Assembly: GCA_024743405.1 (NCBI GenBank) | Contig: JANSWP010000012.1 | Coordinates: 1 to 64,000, forward strand | Direction of reading: 5' to 3' | Source: Bacteroidota bacterium | GTDB lineage: Bacteria > Bacteroidota > Bacteroidia > Chitinophagales > Saprospiraceae | DNA: 64,000 nucleotides | Shown here: positions 1 to 7,239 of the stretch, piece after piece | Layout: each line of letters starts with the position of its first letter | Position numbering within the stretch: the first letter of the stretch is position 1 | Made by a program: the position numbers and the translations under genes | Notes under the pieces: generated by a model | What the model saw: only the letters and a program-made list of their open reading frames with translations | Told to the model about the DNA's origin: nothing | The model's database searches: none

Positions 1-1
1 T

Positions 2-325
2 GCTTCAAAAATGATGGCAGCCTATAACATTAGTAAAACGGCTTTAATAATGCTTGGAAACAACCAAGCTATTGAATGGGGCAAACACAATATTCGAGTG
101 AATACCATTTGCCCAGGTTATGTTAAAACCAAATTAAGTGAAGCCCTTTTAGCCAATGAAGAAATGGTGAAAAAATTTGAAAAAAATTGTGCATTAGGCA
201 GATATTCTACTCCAGATGAAATGGCAGGTTTGGCTGTCTTTTTAGCTTCCGATGCTAGTTCTTATATGACGGGTTCCACTATTGTGAATGATGGGGGATT
301 GTTGCATGCGCCTTTGTTTGGGTAG
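2..325 (+). CDS. SDR family oxidoreductase, C-terminal part (5' end outside window)
   Basis: The reading frame is open from base 2, so the gene begins before the window. The fragment starts inside the active site: the YNISK pentad supplies the catalytic Tyr and Lys of short-chain dehydrogenases. It is followed by the family's N-T-I-C-P-G-Y stretch and the C-terminal S-Y-M-T-G-S ... D-G-G segment that closes the Rossmann fold. The family uses NAD(P)H to oxidise or reduce hydroxyl and carbonyl groups; the substrate cannot be read from this part. The gene lies on the same strand as the acyl-CoA dehydrogenase operon, but a 118-bp gap with a putative TetR operator separates them, so it may be a separate unit. 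Confidence 0.9.
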   Translation, partial: ASKMMAAYNISKTALIMLGNNQAIEWGKHNIRVNTICPGYVKTKLSEALLANEEMVKKFEKNCALGRYSTPDEMAGLAVFLASDASSYMTGSTIVNDGGLLHAPLFG

Positions 326-385
326 AGTAAGAGGATGTTTAGTAATGAAGGAAAATCAAAAGAAGGAGGATTAAAATTCAATTAT

Positions 386-403
386 TTAGGTTTTAAAACC
401 TAA
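386..403. promoter_or_regulatory. Putative TetR operator, copy 1
   Basis: A perfect 18-bp palindrome, TTAGGTTTTAAAACCTAA, lies 41 bp before the acyl-CoA dehydrogenase start. The same 18 bases occur at 4755-4772 beside the tetR gene. A palindrome shared between a TetR gene and a nearby catabolic operon is the classic pattern of a local regulon. Binding is inferred, not shown. Confidence 0.7.
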
Positions 404-443
404 TTTTACATCGATAATAGATATTTAAACTCAATATAAAAAT

Positions 444-1661
444 ATGAATTTCGAATACACAGAAAAATCGCTTGCCTTACAAGAACAGCTAAAGCGATTC
501 ATGGAGGAATATATTTATCCAAATGATAAAGACCGACAACGATTTACTCAAGACCCAGAAAATTGGTGGCAGGATTATCCAAAATTGGAAGAATGGAAGG
601 AGGCTGCCAAAGCAGCAGGATTGTGGAATTTGTTTTTGCCGAAAAGTTATGGGGCATTAAGCCCAGGTTTAACGAATTTAGAATACGCTCCATTAGCGGA
701 AATCATGGGTCGTTCCCGAGGCGCTGATGAGGTATTTAACTGTTCTGCACCAGATACGGGCAATATGGAAGTGTTTGCAAAATACGGTACACCTGCCCAT
801 CAGGAGAAATGGTTGAAACCTTTAATGAATGGCAAAATTCGTTCTGCTTTCTTAATGACAGAGCCAGATGTCGCTTCTTCGGATGCGACCAATATTCAAA
901 CCTCCATCGTAAAAGAGGGCGATGAATACGTCATTAATGGTCGTAAATGGTGGTCATCAGGTGCGATGAATCCCAATTGTAAAGTTTTTATCGTCATGGG
1001 AAAAACAGACCCAACGGCACAAAGACATGCTCAACAAAGTATGATTATAGTTCCGAGGGACACCCCCGGTGTTGAAATCGTACGCCCATTGTCTGTTTAC
1101 GGAACTTGGGATTCTCCGGAAGGGCATGCGGAAATTAAATTAACAAATGTCCGAGTGCCTGCATCCAACCTACTTTTGGGAGAAGGAAGAGGATTTGAAA
1201 TTGCGCAAGGTCGCTTAGGTCCAGGGCGGGTACATCATTGTATGCGTTTGATTGGTGCAGCACAAGCCGCTTTGGATTTGATGTGTCAAAGAGTAGCTGA
1301 GCGAGAAGCATTTGGTAGAAAAATCAAAGATTTTAGCAGCATTCGGCAAGACATTGCTAAATCAGCTTGTGAAATTGAACAAGCGCGTTTATTGACTTTA
1401 GCTTGCGCTGATAAAATTGATAAATTCGGTGCAAAAGGAGCTAAGAAATTAATCTCCATGATAAAAATCGCTGTTCCGCAAATGACCTGTGATGTGGTGG
1501 ATAGAGCAATCCAGGCTCACGGCGGAATGGGCGTTTGCCAAGACACCCCTTTAGCTGGTTTTTGGCTATATGGTCGTATTGTAAGGATTGCGGACGGACC
1601 TGATGAAGTACATATGTATCAGTTGGGACGGAACTTGGTGAAGGAGGCGATGCTGAAATAG
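444..1661 (+). CDS. Acyl-CoA dehydrogenase, ACAD10/11-like
   Basis: The 405-aa flavoprotein has the full acyl-CoA dehydrogenase layout: a helical N-domain, the middle beta domain with the FAD/substrate motif T-E-P-D-V-A-S-S around residue 139, and a C-terminal helical domain with A-F-G-R-K and A-H-G-G-M-G. Where most family members carry Y-E-G-T, it has [10 protein letters not shown] near residue 382, which is the signature of the ACAD10/ACAD11/LvaC branch. In that branch the enzyme can act on 4-phosphoryloxy-acyl-CoA rather than on plain acyl-CoA. It is the first gene of an operon with an SDR and an APH-fold kinase, the partners such an enzyme would need. The start is preceded by an A-rich stretch and a palindromic operator. 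The exact chain-length specificity is unknown. Confidence 0.92.
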   Translation: MNFEYTEKSLALQEQLKRFMEEYIYPNDKDRQRFTQDPENWWQDYPKLEEWKEAAKAAGLWNLFLPKSYGALSPGLTNLEYAPLAEIMGRSRGADEVFNCSAPDTGNMEVFAKYGTPAHQEKWLKPLMNGKIRSAFLMTEPDVASSDATNIQTSIVKEGDEYVINGRKWWSSGAMNPNCKVFIVMGKTDPTAQRHAQQSMIIVPRDTPGVEIVRPLSVYGTWDSPEGHAEIKLTNVRVPASNLLLGEGRGFEIAQGRLGPGRVHHCMRLIGAAQAALDLMCQRVAEREAFGRKIKDFSSIRQDIAKSACEIEQARLLTLACADKIDKFGAKGAKKLISMIKIAVPQMTCDVVDRAIQAHGGMGVCQDTPLAGFWLYGRIVRIADGPDEVHMYQLGRNLVKEAMLK

Positions 1662-1663
1662 AC

Positions 1664-1740
1664 TTTAGGTGTCAGGGGTGAGGAGTCAGGTATCAGAGTC
1701 TGACAGTCTGACTCCTCGCCCCTGACACCTGACACCTAAA
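1664..1740. repeat. Intercistronic hairpin repeat A (TGTCAGG type)
   Basis: The gap between the dehydrogenase and the SDR is almost wholly one inverted repeat. AGGTGTCAGGGGTGAGGAGT at 1667-1686 pairs with 1711-1730 with one mismatch. The right arm carries one extra GTGTCAG heptamer compared with the left. The arm runs into CTAAAAAAAC directly before the next ATG. Related sequence lies at 5961-6088 and 7178-7220. Confidence 0.85.
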
Positions 1741-1745
1741 AAAAC

Positions 1746-2504
1746 ATGAATTTCAAAAATAAAATCATACTTATCACAGGCGCAGCATCCGGAATTGGTC
1801 GCGCCGCTGCGATGGCTTTTGCGGAGGCAGGTGGTTTTGTGATTGCCTCCGACATCAATGAAAAAGGCGGTTTGGAGACCGTCGCCAAGATTAAAGCAAT
1901 GGGCGAGAAAGCTACTTTTATCAAAACCAATGTTGCTGTTTTTGAGGAAGTGAAAAAATTGATGAATCAAATTGTTGAGCAGTTTGGGCGTTTGGATATT
2001 GCCATTAATAATGCAGGTATCAATGGCGTACTTGCCAGAACCGTGGATTATCCTGTAGATGACTGGGAACGAGTTATTTCCGTCAATGCTTCGAGTGTTT
2101 ATTATTGTATGAAAACACAAATTCCAATCATGCTTCAACAGGGCGGCGGAACTATTGTCAATACTGCCTCAATTGCGGGTTTGAAAGGTTTGCCAAATAG
2201 CATTGCCTATACAGCAAGTAAACATGCGGTGGTTGGCATGACCAAAACAGCAGCTATGGAATACGCTCGACACAATATTCGAATCAATGCGATTTGTCCG
2301 GTATTTACGATTTCACCTATGTTTGACCCGGTGGCTTTGGAAAAAGTTGCAAAAGGCATTCCCGATAAATTGAAAGCCAATGTGCCAATGAAACGATTTG
2401 CCAAAGTGGAAGAACAAGTCAATGCAATGATGTGGCTTTGTTCAGAGAAGGCAAGTTTTGTGACGGGACATGCGTTGCCGGTGGATGGCGGGTTGACAGC
2501 GTAA
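1746..2504 (+). CDS. SDR family oxidoreductase (glucose/3-oxoacyl reductase type)
   Basis: This complete classical short-chain dehydrogenase has 252 aa, the usual family length. The dinucleotide-binding motif T-G-A-A-S-G-I-G sits near residues 11-18, N-N-A-G-I follows mid-protein, and the catalytic Ser, Tyr and Lys fall in N-T-A-S-I-A and A-Y-T-A-S-K. It ends with V-D-G-G. It lies between the acyl-CoA dehydrogenase and the APH kinase in one operon. By analogy with LvaD-type enzymes it could act as a hydroxyacyl-CoA dehydrogenase in the same pathway, but this is inferred from context only. The gaps on both sides are filled with hairpin repeats. Confidence 0.9.
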   Translation: MNFKNKIILITGAASGIGRAAAMAFAEAGGFVIASDINEKGGLETVAKIKAMGEKATFIKTNVAVFEEVKKLMNQIVEQFGRLDIAINNAGINGVLARTVDYPVDDWERVISVNASSVYYCMKTQIPIMLQQGGGTIVNTASIAGLKGLPNSIAYTASKHAVVGMTKTAAMEYARHNIRINAICPVFTISPMFDPVALEKVAKGIPDKLKANVPMKRFAKVEEQVNAMMWLCSEKASFVTGHALPVDGGLTA

Positions 2505-2508
2505 TTAT

Positions 2509-2604
2509 GGTAAACGGCAGACGGTGGACGGTCGTTGCACTTAACGGTAGACGGAACATGTATTGCCGTCAAGCGAAGCGACCGTCTACCGTCCACCATC
2601 TACC
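2509..2604. repeat. Intercistronic hairpin repeat B (GGTAGACGG type)
   Basis: The gap between the SDR and kinase genes is an imperfect inverted repeat of about 40-bp arms built from GACGGT(A/G) units. The outer left arm starts GGTAAACGGCAGACGG and the right arm ends CCGTCCACCATCTACC. The element passes into a run of A immediately upstream of the kinase ATG at 2616. A related element lies at 8490-8590. Confidence 0.8.
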
Positions 2605-2615
2605 AAAAAAAGAAT

Positions 2616-3677
2616 ATGCAAAAAGTAAGAAAAGGAGAAGAGCTCAACGAACAAACTTTAAAATCCTTTTTACGACAACATCAACTCATTTCAGATGTAA
2701 ACAGTCCAATGGAAGTAGCGCAATTTTCGACAGGTGCTTCTAATCTGACTTATTTGCTTAAAATAGAAAATCGGGAGTTGGTGTTGCGTCGTCCGCCAAA
2801 AGGAGCGATTAAGCGAGGGCATGATATGGGACGAGAGTTCAAAGTTTTGACAGGTTTGAATAATGGTTTTGATAAAGCACCGAAAGCTTATGCTTACACT
2901 GAAGATAAATCCATCATTGGTGCCTCTTTTTATGTAATGGAAAAGGTGGAAGGCATTATTATAGATAATAAAGTCGCTCGACAGAAAAATATTTCAGCGA
3001 CTGAGTTTCCGATTATATTCAATAGCTGGTTAGATACCTTGGTCGAATTGCACGATTTAGATTATAAAGCTTTAGGCTTAGAAGATTTGGGCAGACCGAA
3101 TGGATATGTCGAGCGGCAAGTCCGAAACTGGAGCAAGCAATACCTCAAAGCAGCAACAGAAGACATCCCGGAAGCTCCAAAAGTCATGACATGGCTTGAT
3201 GAACACCAACCTACGGAGTATAATCATTGCTTAATCCACAATGATTATAAATATGATAATGTAGTCTTTGAAGATGATAGTTGGCAAAAAATAAATGCGG
3301 TTTTGGATTGGGAAATGTGTACATTGGGTGACCCTTTTATGGATTTAGGAGCTGCCATTGCCTATTGGATAACTGCCAATGATGACCCAATGATACGCCA
3401 AGCTTTTCAATATCCAACCATGATGGCAGGTAATCCAAGTCGTTTAGAAGTAGTGGAGCAATACGCTCAAAAAAGTGGTCGTCCGATTAATCATTTGGTG
3501 TTTTATTATGCATTCGGTTTATTCAAAAATGCGGTGATTGTCCAGCAGATTTATTACCGATACGCTAAAGGATTGACGACCAATAAAGTATTTTCACAAT
3601 TTCATCATCTAACGAAACTCTTTTGTAAATTGGCTTGGAAAGCTATTCAAAGTCAAAGAATTGAATTAAGAAGTTAA
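2616..3677 (+). CDS. APH-fold phosphotransferase (ACAD10/11 kinase domain / LvaA-like)
   Basis: This 353-aa protein has the aminoglycoside-phosphotransferase/choline-kinase fold. The catalytic loop H-N-D-Y-K-Y-D-N lies at about residues 208-215 and the metal-binding D-W-E at 231-233. The ATG at 2616 was chosen because the 27 codons upstream fall inside hairpin repeat B and encode low-quality sequence, while the ATG follows an A-rich tract. In animals ACAD10/ACAD11 fuse this kinase to an acyl-CoA dehydrogenase. In Pseudomonas levulinate catabolism LvaA phosphorylates 4-hydroxyacyl-CoA. Co-transcription here with an ACAD10/11-like dehydrogenase supports the same role. Antibiotic resistance is unlikely. 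Confidence 0.88.
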   Translation: MQKVRKGEELNEQTLKSFLRQHQLISDVNSPMEVAQFSTGASNLTYLLKIENRELVLRRPPKGAIKRGHDMGREFKVLTGLNNGFDKAPKAYAYTEDKSIIGASFYVMEKVEGIIIDNKVARQKNISATEFPIIFNSWLDTLVELHDLDYKALGLEDLGRPNGYVERQVRNWSKQYLKAATEDIPEAPKVMTWLDEHQPTEYNHCLIHNDYKYDNVVFEDDSWQKINAVLDWEMCTLGDPFMDLGAAIAYWITANDDPMIRQAFQYPTMMAGNPSRLEVVEQYAQKSGRPINHLVFYYAFGLFKNAVIVQQIYYRYAKGLTTNKVFSQFHHLTKLFCKLAWKAIQSQRIELRS

Positions 3678-3747
3678 TAATGCTTTACTTTACCAAAAAT
3701 CTGGGCGAGTGATGGGGAAAGTAATTATCAAAATTAAATAGTTAAAA

Positions 3748-4029
3748 ATGATAGGAGTAATAGCCATCTTAAAAATTAAAGAAGGAAAGGGTGCTGAATT
3801 TGAAGCAGTAGCCAATCAATTAGTTGAAAAAGTCAATGCCAATGAAGAAGGTGTTGTGTATTATGATTTGTACAGGCAAGATGATACAACCTATGTTTTC
3901 TTAGAAAAATATAAGAATCAAGCAGCTTTAGATGTTCATCGTAAAACGGGCTATTATAAATCGCTTGGGGCTCAAATCGGTGCATTTTTGGTTGCTGCGC
4001 CTGACGTTAAAGTTTTGGAAGCTGTTTAA
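3748..4029 (+). CDS. Antibiotic biosynthesis monooxygenase (ABM) domain protein
   Basis: This single-domain protein of 93 aa has the ferredoxin-like ABM pattern: an N-terminal strand of the type V-I-A-I-L-K-I-K, then N-E-E-G-V-V-Y-Y-D-L-Y, a central F-L-E-K-Y strand and an H-R-K-T helix. Family members are dimeric cofactor-free oxygenases or small stress and catabolic accessory proteins. It is the last gene of the operon that starts at 444. No hairpin repeat precedes it, unlike the other genes here. The function in the pathway cannot be told from sequence. Confidence 0.85.
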   Translation: MIGVIAILKIKEGKGAEFEAVANQLVEKVNANEEGVVYYDLYRQDDTTYVFLEKYKNQAALDVHRKTGYYKSLGAQIGAFLVAAPDVKVLEAV

Positions 4030-4045
4030 GATTAACCCTGAATAA

Positions 4046-4696
4046 TTAGTCCACTTTCGCCGTCTCCTCTACAATCAGCTGCGGCAACTGATTCTTTACT
4101 TCCACAAAAATCTCTTTTCCTTTTTCCGTAAAATAAGGATAATGAAATTCCCAAACAGCCAACATGACCTGTTGCATGCTCACTGTTTCTTCCCCCAATA
4201 CCTCCCGTTCAATCAGCCATGAATTTAAAATTGCCCAAATGTTTTTTGCAAAAAAATCATAATGCCCGTCATGAGGTTCAGGGTGAATCATTCCCTTGCC
4301 GACGGCTAAATACATTCCGTTTTTGGTGAAGTTCAACACTTGATTCATTTGACCTTCATAAATGTTTTTTGCATTAGGCACAAGGTTGATAATTTCCAAA
4401 ATGTCTCGATTGAAAAAGCGATGCCCGATTTGAAAACCTAAATAATTCTTGGTGACAGACAGATAGTCATTCTTTTCTAAAAAAGCCATATTTAAACTGC
4501 TCATGGCTTTAAAGTTTTCTTTCATAAAATCCAATACCGCCTGCATCAAATCTTTTTTGGTTTTGTAGTGATATGACAAATTTCCTGCGCTGATGCCTGA
4601 CTGAGCGGCAATATCCTGTAAACGTACATTGCTCACTCCCATTCTGTTAAATAATCTCACTGCATTGGTTAGAATCTTTTCTTGCGTCTTTTTCAT
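4046..4696 (-). CDS. TetR/AcrR family transcriptional regulator
   Basis: The N-terminal helix-turn-helix is clear: the segment D-I-A-A-Q-S-G-I-S-A-G-N-L-S-Y-H-Y is typical of TetR proteins, followed by a helical ligand-binding domain for a total of 216 aa. The ATG at 4696 is preferred because the protein then starts M-K-K-T-Q-E-K just ahead of the first DNA-binding helix; an in-frame ATG eight codons earlier (4720) is possible. The gene is convergent with the operon at 444-4029 (16-bp gap) and divergent from the dehalogenase-like gene. A 22-bp palindrome sits in the divergent gap. The likely ligand is an acyl-CoA or related acid, by context. Confidence 0.9.
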   Translation of the reverse strand: MKKTQEKILTNAVRLFNRMGVSNVRLQDIAAQSGISAGNLSYHYKTKKDLMQAVLDFMKENFKAMSSLNMAFLEKNDYLSVTKNYLGFQIGHRFFNRDILEIINLVPNAKNIYEGQMNQVLNFTKNGMYLAVGKGMIHPEPHDGHYDFFAKNIWAILNSWLIEREVLGEETVSMQQVMLAVWEFHYPYFTEKGKEIFVEVKNQLPQLIVEETAKVD

Positions 4697-4752
4697 GTCT
4701 GGTAAACTAATTTTTAGCAAAAATACAAAATTAAACCTTTTTATATTTCAAT

Positions 4753-4774
4753 AATTAGGTTTTAAAACCTAATT
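4753..4774. promoter_or_regulatory. Putative TetR operator, copy 2
   Basis: The palindrome AATTAGG...CCTAATT spans 22 perfect bases, and its core TTAGGTTTTAAAACCTAA is identical to 386-403. It lies 57 bp from the tetR start and 47 bp from the divergent start at 4821, so one bound dimer could control both directions. Confidence 0.75.
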
Positions 4775-4820
4775 TCATGCTTTAATTTAAGTTTATATCC
4801 AAAATTAATTCTAATTCAAA

Positions 4821-5960
4821 ATGAGTCTTTTTAAAAACATAAAAAAAGCGGCATCATCGGTTGTACCGTCTCCAATCATCATTGATTTTGAAAAAGGAGG
4901 CGGCAGACGAATACAAGAAGTCGCACCCTACCCCAAAGAAGTATTTTGGGATGATTCAGTAACTATTCACAAAACAGCAGCAGGTATTGAATATGTATGC
5001 ACACCCAAAGAGCGATTTGAGAACTTACCAGGATACAATTTCTCACCTAACTATGTTGAAATTGAGGGCATGCTCATGCACTATTTAGATGAAGGTCCTA
5101 AGGATGGACAGGTCATTTTATTATTGCATGGTCAACCTGTTTGGTCTTTTCTGTATCGCAAAATGATAAAAGAATTAGTTCCAAAAGGCTATCGCTGTAT
5201 TGCACCTGATATGATGGGCATGGGCAAATCGGATAAACCCATCAAAGAGACTTTTCATTATTTTGACCGGCATTGTGAAATGATGCTCACTTTTATTCAG
5301 AAATTGGAGTTACAAAACATCACCGCCTTTGTGCAAGATTGGGGAAGTGTGATAGGCACACGCTTAGTTGGCGAAAATCCGCATTTATTTGCTCGTTTAG
5401 TATTGGCTAATGGTGAGTTACCACTTTTGACAGAAGAAACCAATCCGTTTTATATTCCTAACCCAGTTGTTGTAAATCCAAAAGTCAACACCTTTAAAGA
5501 TATTGCCAAACATTGGTTGAAAGGAATGCCGGATATGTTTCAAGCCTGGATTTTATTCTGCTTACAACATACTCGAAACTTTATAGGTGCGATTATGCAG
5601 CAGTCAACAGAAAACACATTAACCGATGCAGAAATGGCAGCTTACGATGCACCTTTCCCTTCCTTTATTTACATGGCAGGACCTCGCACTTTGCCTTCCA
5701 TGAACGCTGGAATAGTTGGTCAACAATTGGGCGCATGGGAAAATCTTAAAAAATTTGAGAAGCCTTTTATTTCTTTCATTGGTTTGAAAGACAAATTATT
5801 GGGACGTCCAAAGATTCAGGAAAAATGGATTAATTCTGTACCCGGTGCAAAAGGACAAAACCATGAGCAATTTGAAAATGCCAATCATTTTATACAGGAA
5901 GATATTGGGGAAATTATGGCAGACAGAGTGCATAAATTTATTGAGAAGAATCCTTTGTAA
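4821..5960 (+). CDS. Haloalkane dehalogenase-like alpha/beta hydrolase
   Basis: The 379-aa protein matches subfamily-I haloalkane dehalogenases. The oxyanion motif H-G-Q-P is at 103-106, the nucleophile Asp173 lies in V-Q-D-W-G-S with the halide-type Trp next to it, the acid Asp324 in L-K-D-K-L-L-G and the base His356 in N-A-N-H-F. These match DhlA Asp124, Trp125, Asp260 and His289. Differences are Ser instead of the second Gly after Asp-Trp-Gly, and an N-terminal extension of about 50 residues before the core. It is divergent from tetR and shares its putative operator, so it probably belongs to the same acid or lipid catabolism. The family hydrolyses C-halogen bonds, but many homologues have other or unknown substrates. 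Confidence 0.85.
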   Translation: MSLFKNIKKAASSVVPSPIIIDFEKGGGRRIQEVAPYPKEVFWDDSVTIHKTAAGIEYVCTPKERFENLPGYNFSPNYVEIEGMLMHYLDEGPKDGQVILLLHGQPVWSFLYRKMIKELVPKGYRCIAPDMMGMGKSDKPIKETFHYFDRHCEMMLTFIQKLELQNITAFVQDWGSVIGTRLVGENPHLFARLVLANGELPLLTEETNPFYIPNPVVVNPKVNTFKDIAKHWLKGMPDMFQAWILFCLQHTRNFIGAIMQQSTENTLTDAEMAAYDAPFPSFIYMAGPRTLPSMNAGIVGQQLGAWENLKKFEKPFISFIGLKDKLLGRPKIQEKWINSVPGAKGQNHEQFENANHFIQEDIGEIMADRVHKFIEKNPL

Positions 5961-6088
5961 TAGAAATCAGACCATTTCATTGTCAGAACATCATTTTCGA
6001 TGATTGTCAGAAGTCAGCACTTAAACAAGTGCTTTATCTGACAGTCGAAGGTCATCTGACAGCAACGCGGTCTGACTTCTGACTTCTA
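5961..6088. repeat. Intercistronic hairpin repeat C (TCTGAC type)
   Basis: The gap consists of nested inverted repeats. The outer AGAAATCAGACC pairs with GGTCTGACTTCT, and AGCACTT/AAGTGCT forms an inner hairpin. Several TGTCAGA units occur between. The last bases are TTCTAAAAGAGAAAAAA before the next ATG, the same A-rich ending as in the other elements. Confidence 0.75.
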
Positions 6089-6100
6089 AAAGAGAAAAAA

Positions 6101-6721
6101 ATGTCAACACCACTTATCATATGGGCATCAGCATTCCTTATATATGCTATTTTTTGGCTTTGGTATGTAGGCATTCGGAAGCCTTTATTAAAATTTGAAA
6201 TAGACTATTATTTAAAAGAATATAGCAAATTCGATAATCATAGTGAAACAGATTTAGCAGGTATGCGCCAATTTTTGGAGAATGATACAGGCAAAAGTTT
6301 TGTCATGGTCAACAGCATCGTTTTGAAAAAAACACCTGATTTGGTAGAAGGGGTAAAAGAAGGTGACACCTCCTTACAGACTTTGATTAATTACCATAAA
6401 CCCTTTATGAAAATGATGATTAAAAGAGGGGGTATTGGTATTTTTCAAGGCAGAGTAGCAGGTAGATCTTTTGATGTCATCAACATCGAAAATGCGGGTG
6501 AATGGCAAATTTCAGGTATCAATCGTTTCAGAAGCCGACGAGATTTGATGGAAATTTTAATCAGTCCAATCTTTCATGAAAAGCATGAGCTAAAATTTGC
6601 GGCTTTGAATAAAAGTATTGCCTACCCGGTTGACCCGTGGTTTCAGTTGGGAGGATTCCCTTTAACGGTGGGGTTGGTTTTGGCGTTGGGAGCGGCATTA
6701 TTACATATTTTCTTAATTTAA
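6101..6721 (+). CDS. Uncharacterised membrane protein with two end helices
   Basis: I do not recognise this 206-aa protein. It has a strongly hydrophobic N-terminal helix (about residues 4-25) and a C-terminal one (about 183-205) around a mixed soluble domain of about 150 residues. The middle contains F-M-K-M-M-I-K-R-G-G-I-G-I-F and a conserved-looking D-V-I-N-I-E-N-A-G-E-W. It follows the dehalogenase-like gene after hairpin repeat C and is 13 bp from the next membrane gene, so it is probably part of the same transcript. Confidence 0.8.
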   Translation: MSTPLIIWASAFLIYAIFWLWYVGIRKPLLKFEIDYYLKEYSKFDNHSETDLAGMRQFLENDTGKSFVMVNSIVLKKTPDLVEGVKEGDTSLQTLINYHKPFMKMMIKRGGIGIFQGRVAGRSFDVINIENAGEWQISGINRFRSRRDLMEILISPIFHEKHELKFAALNKSIAYPVDPWFQLGGFPLTVGLVLALGAALLHIFLI

Positions 6722-6734
6722 GAATCGAAACAAA

Positions 6735-7178
6735 ATGATTAATGAAATTCTACCGGACGTAGTTGATAATAATTACAAAGGCAACAAAATCGCCCTCTGG
6801 TTTTTCTACCTAATCACAGCAATAACGGTCGTCCGAAGTTGCATCCACATCTTTAAACATGACGGAGGTGCACAAAGCATTGCGACTATTCCGTTAGATA
6901 CCTACACCAACGGTGGAGCGGAAGCAGTCATTTTCATCTTTGCTTACTGGGGATTATCCCAACTACTATTCGGCATTTTATATGTCATCGTTGCAATGAA
7001 ATATAAAAGTCTAATTCCGCTAATGTATCTTTCACTTCTGGTTGAATATGGGGGACGTTTTATTATTAGTTTGTTCAAGTCACTTGAAACCGTAGGGCAA
7101 GCGCCTGGCGGTGTAGCAAATTATATTTTCCCAATCCTATGTTTAATTATGTTCTTTCTTTCCATCAATAAAAAATAG
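6735..7178 (+). CDS. Small multi-pass membrane protein, unknown function
   Basis: This 147-aa protein has about four hydrophobic segments (near residues 20-38, 60-85, 88-108 and 125-143) and few charged residues outside the first 20. No catalytic motif is visible. The 13-bp spacing from the preceding membrane gene suggests co-translation. The overall size and shape resemble small DoxX- or DUF4345-like membrane proteins, but I cannot assign a family. Confidence 0.75.
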   Translation: MINEILPDVVDNNYKGNKIALWFFYLITAITVVRSCIHIFKHDGGAQSIATIPLDTYTNGGAEAVIFIFAYWGLSQLLFGILYVIVAMKYKSLIPLMYLSLLVEYGGRFIISLFKSLETVGQAPGGVANYIFPILCLIMFFLSINKK

Positions 7179-7220
7179 GAGTCAGGTGTCAGGGATGAGG
7201 AGTCAGTCTGACATCTGAAG
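7178..7220. repeat. Short intercistronic repeat D (TGTCAGG type, truncated)
   Basis: The bases GAGTCAGGTGTCAGGGATGAGGAG repeat the units of element A at 1667-1690 almost exactly (one copy, written here as GAGTCAGGTGTCAGGG then ATGAGGAG). The matching right arm is mostly missing; only AGTCTGACATCTGA remains. It looks like a truncated copy of the same repeat family. Confidence 0.65.
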
Positions 7221-7239
7221 TTTAAACAAACGAATAACC

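Noticed and set aside
1686-2138. 150-aa open frame on the minus strand
   Set aside because: It lies opposite the SDR gene and repeat A, has no family pattern, and is a shadow of the coding strand.
2432-2743. 103-aa open frame across the SDR end and kinase start
   Set aside because: It runs through hairpin repeat B and out of frame with both real genes; composition is Arg/Lys-rich noise.
2616-3677. Aminoglycoside resistance gene
   Set aside because: The APH fold is present, but operon context and similarity to the ACAD10/11 kinase domain favour acyl-CoA metabolism.
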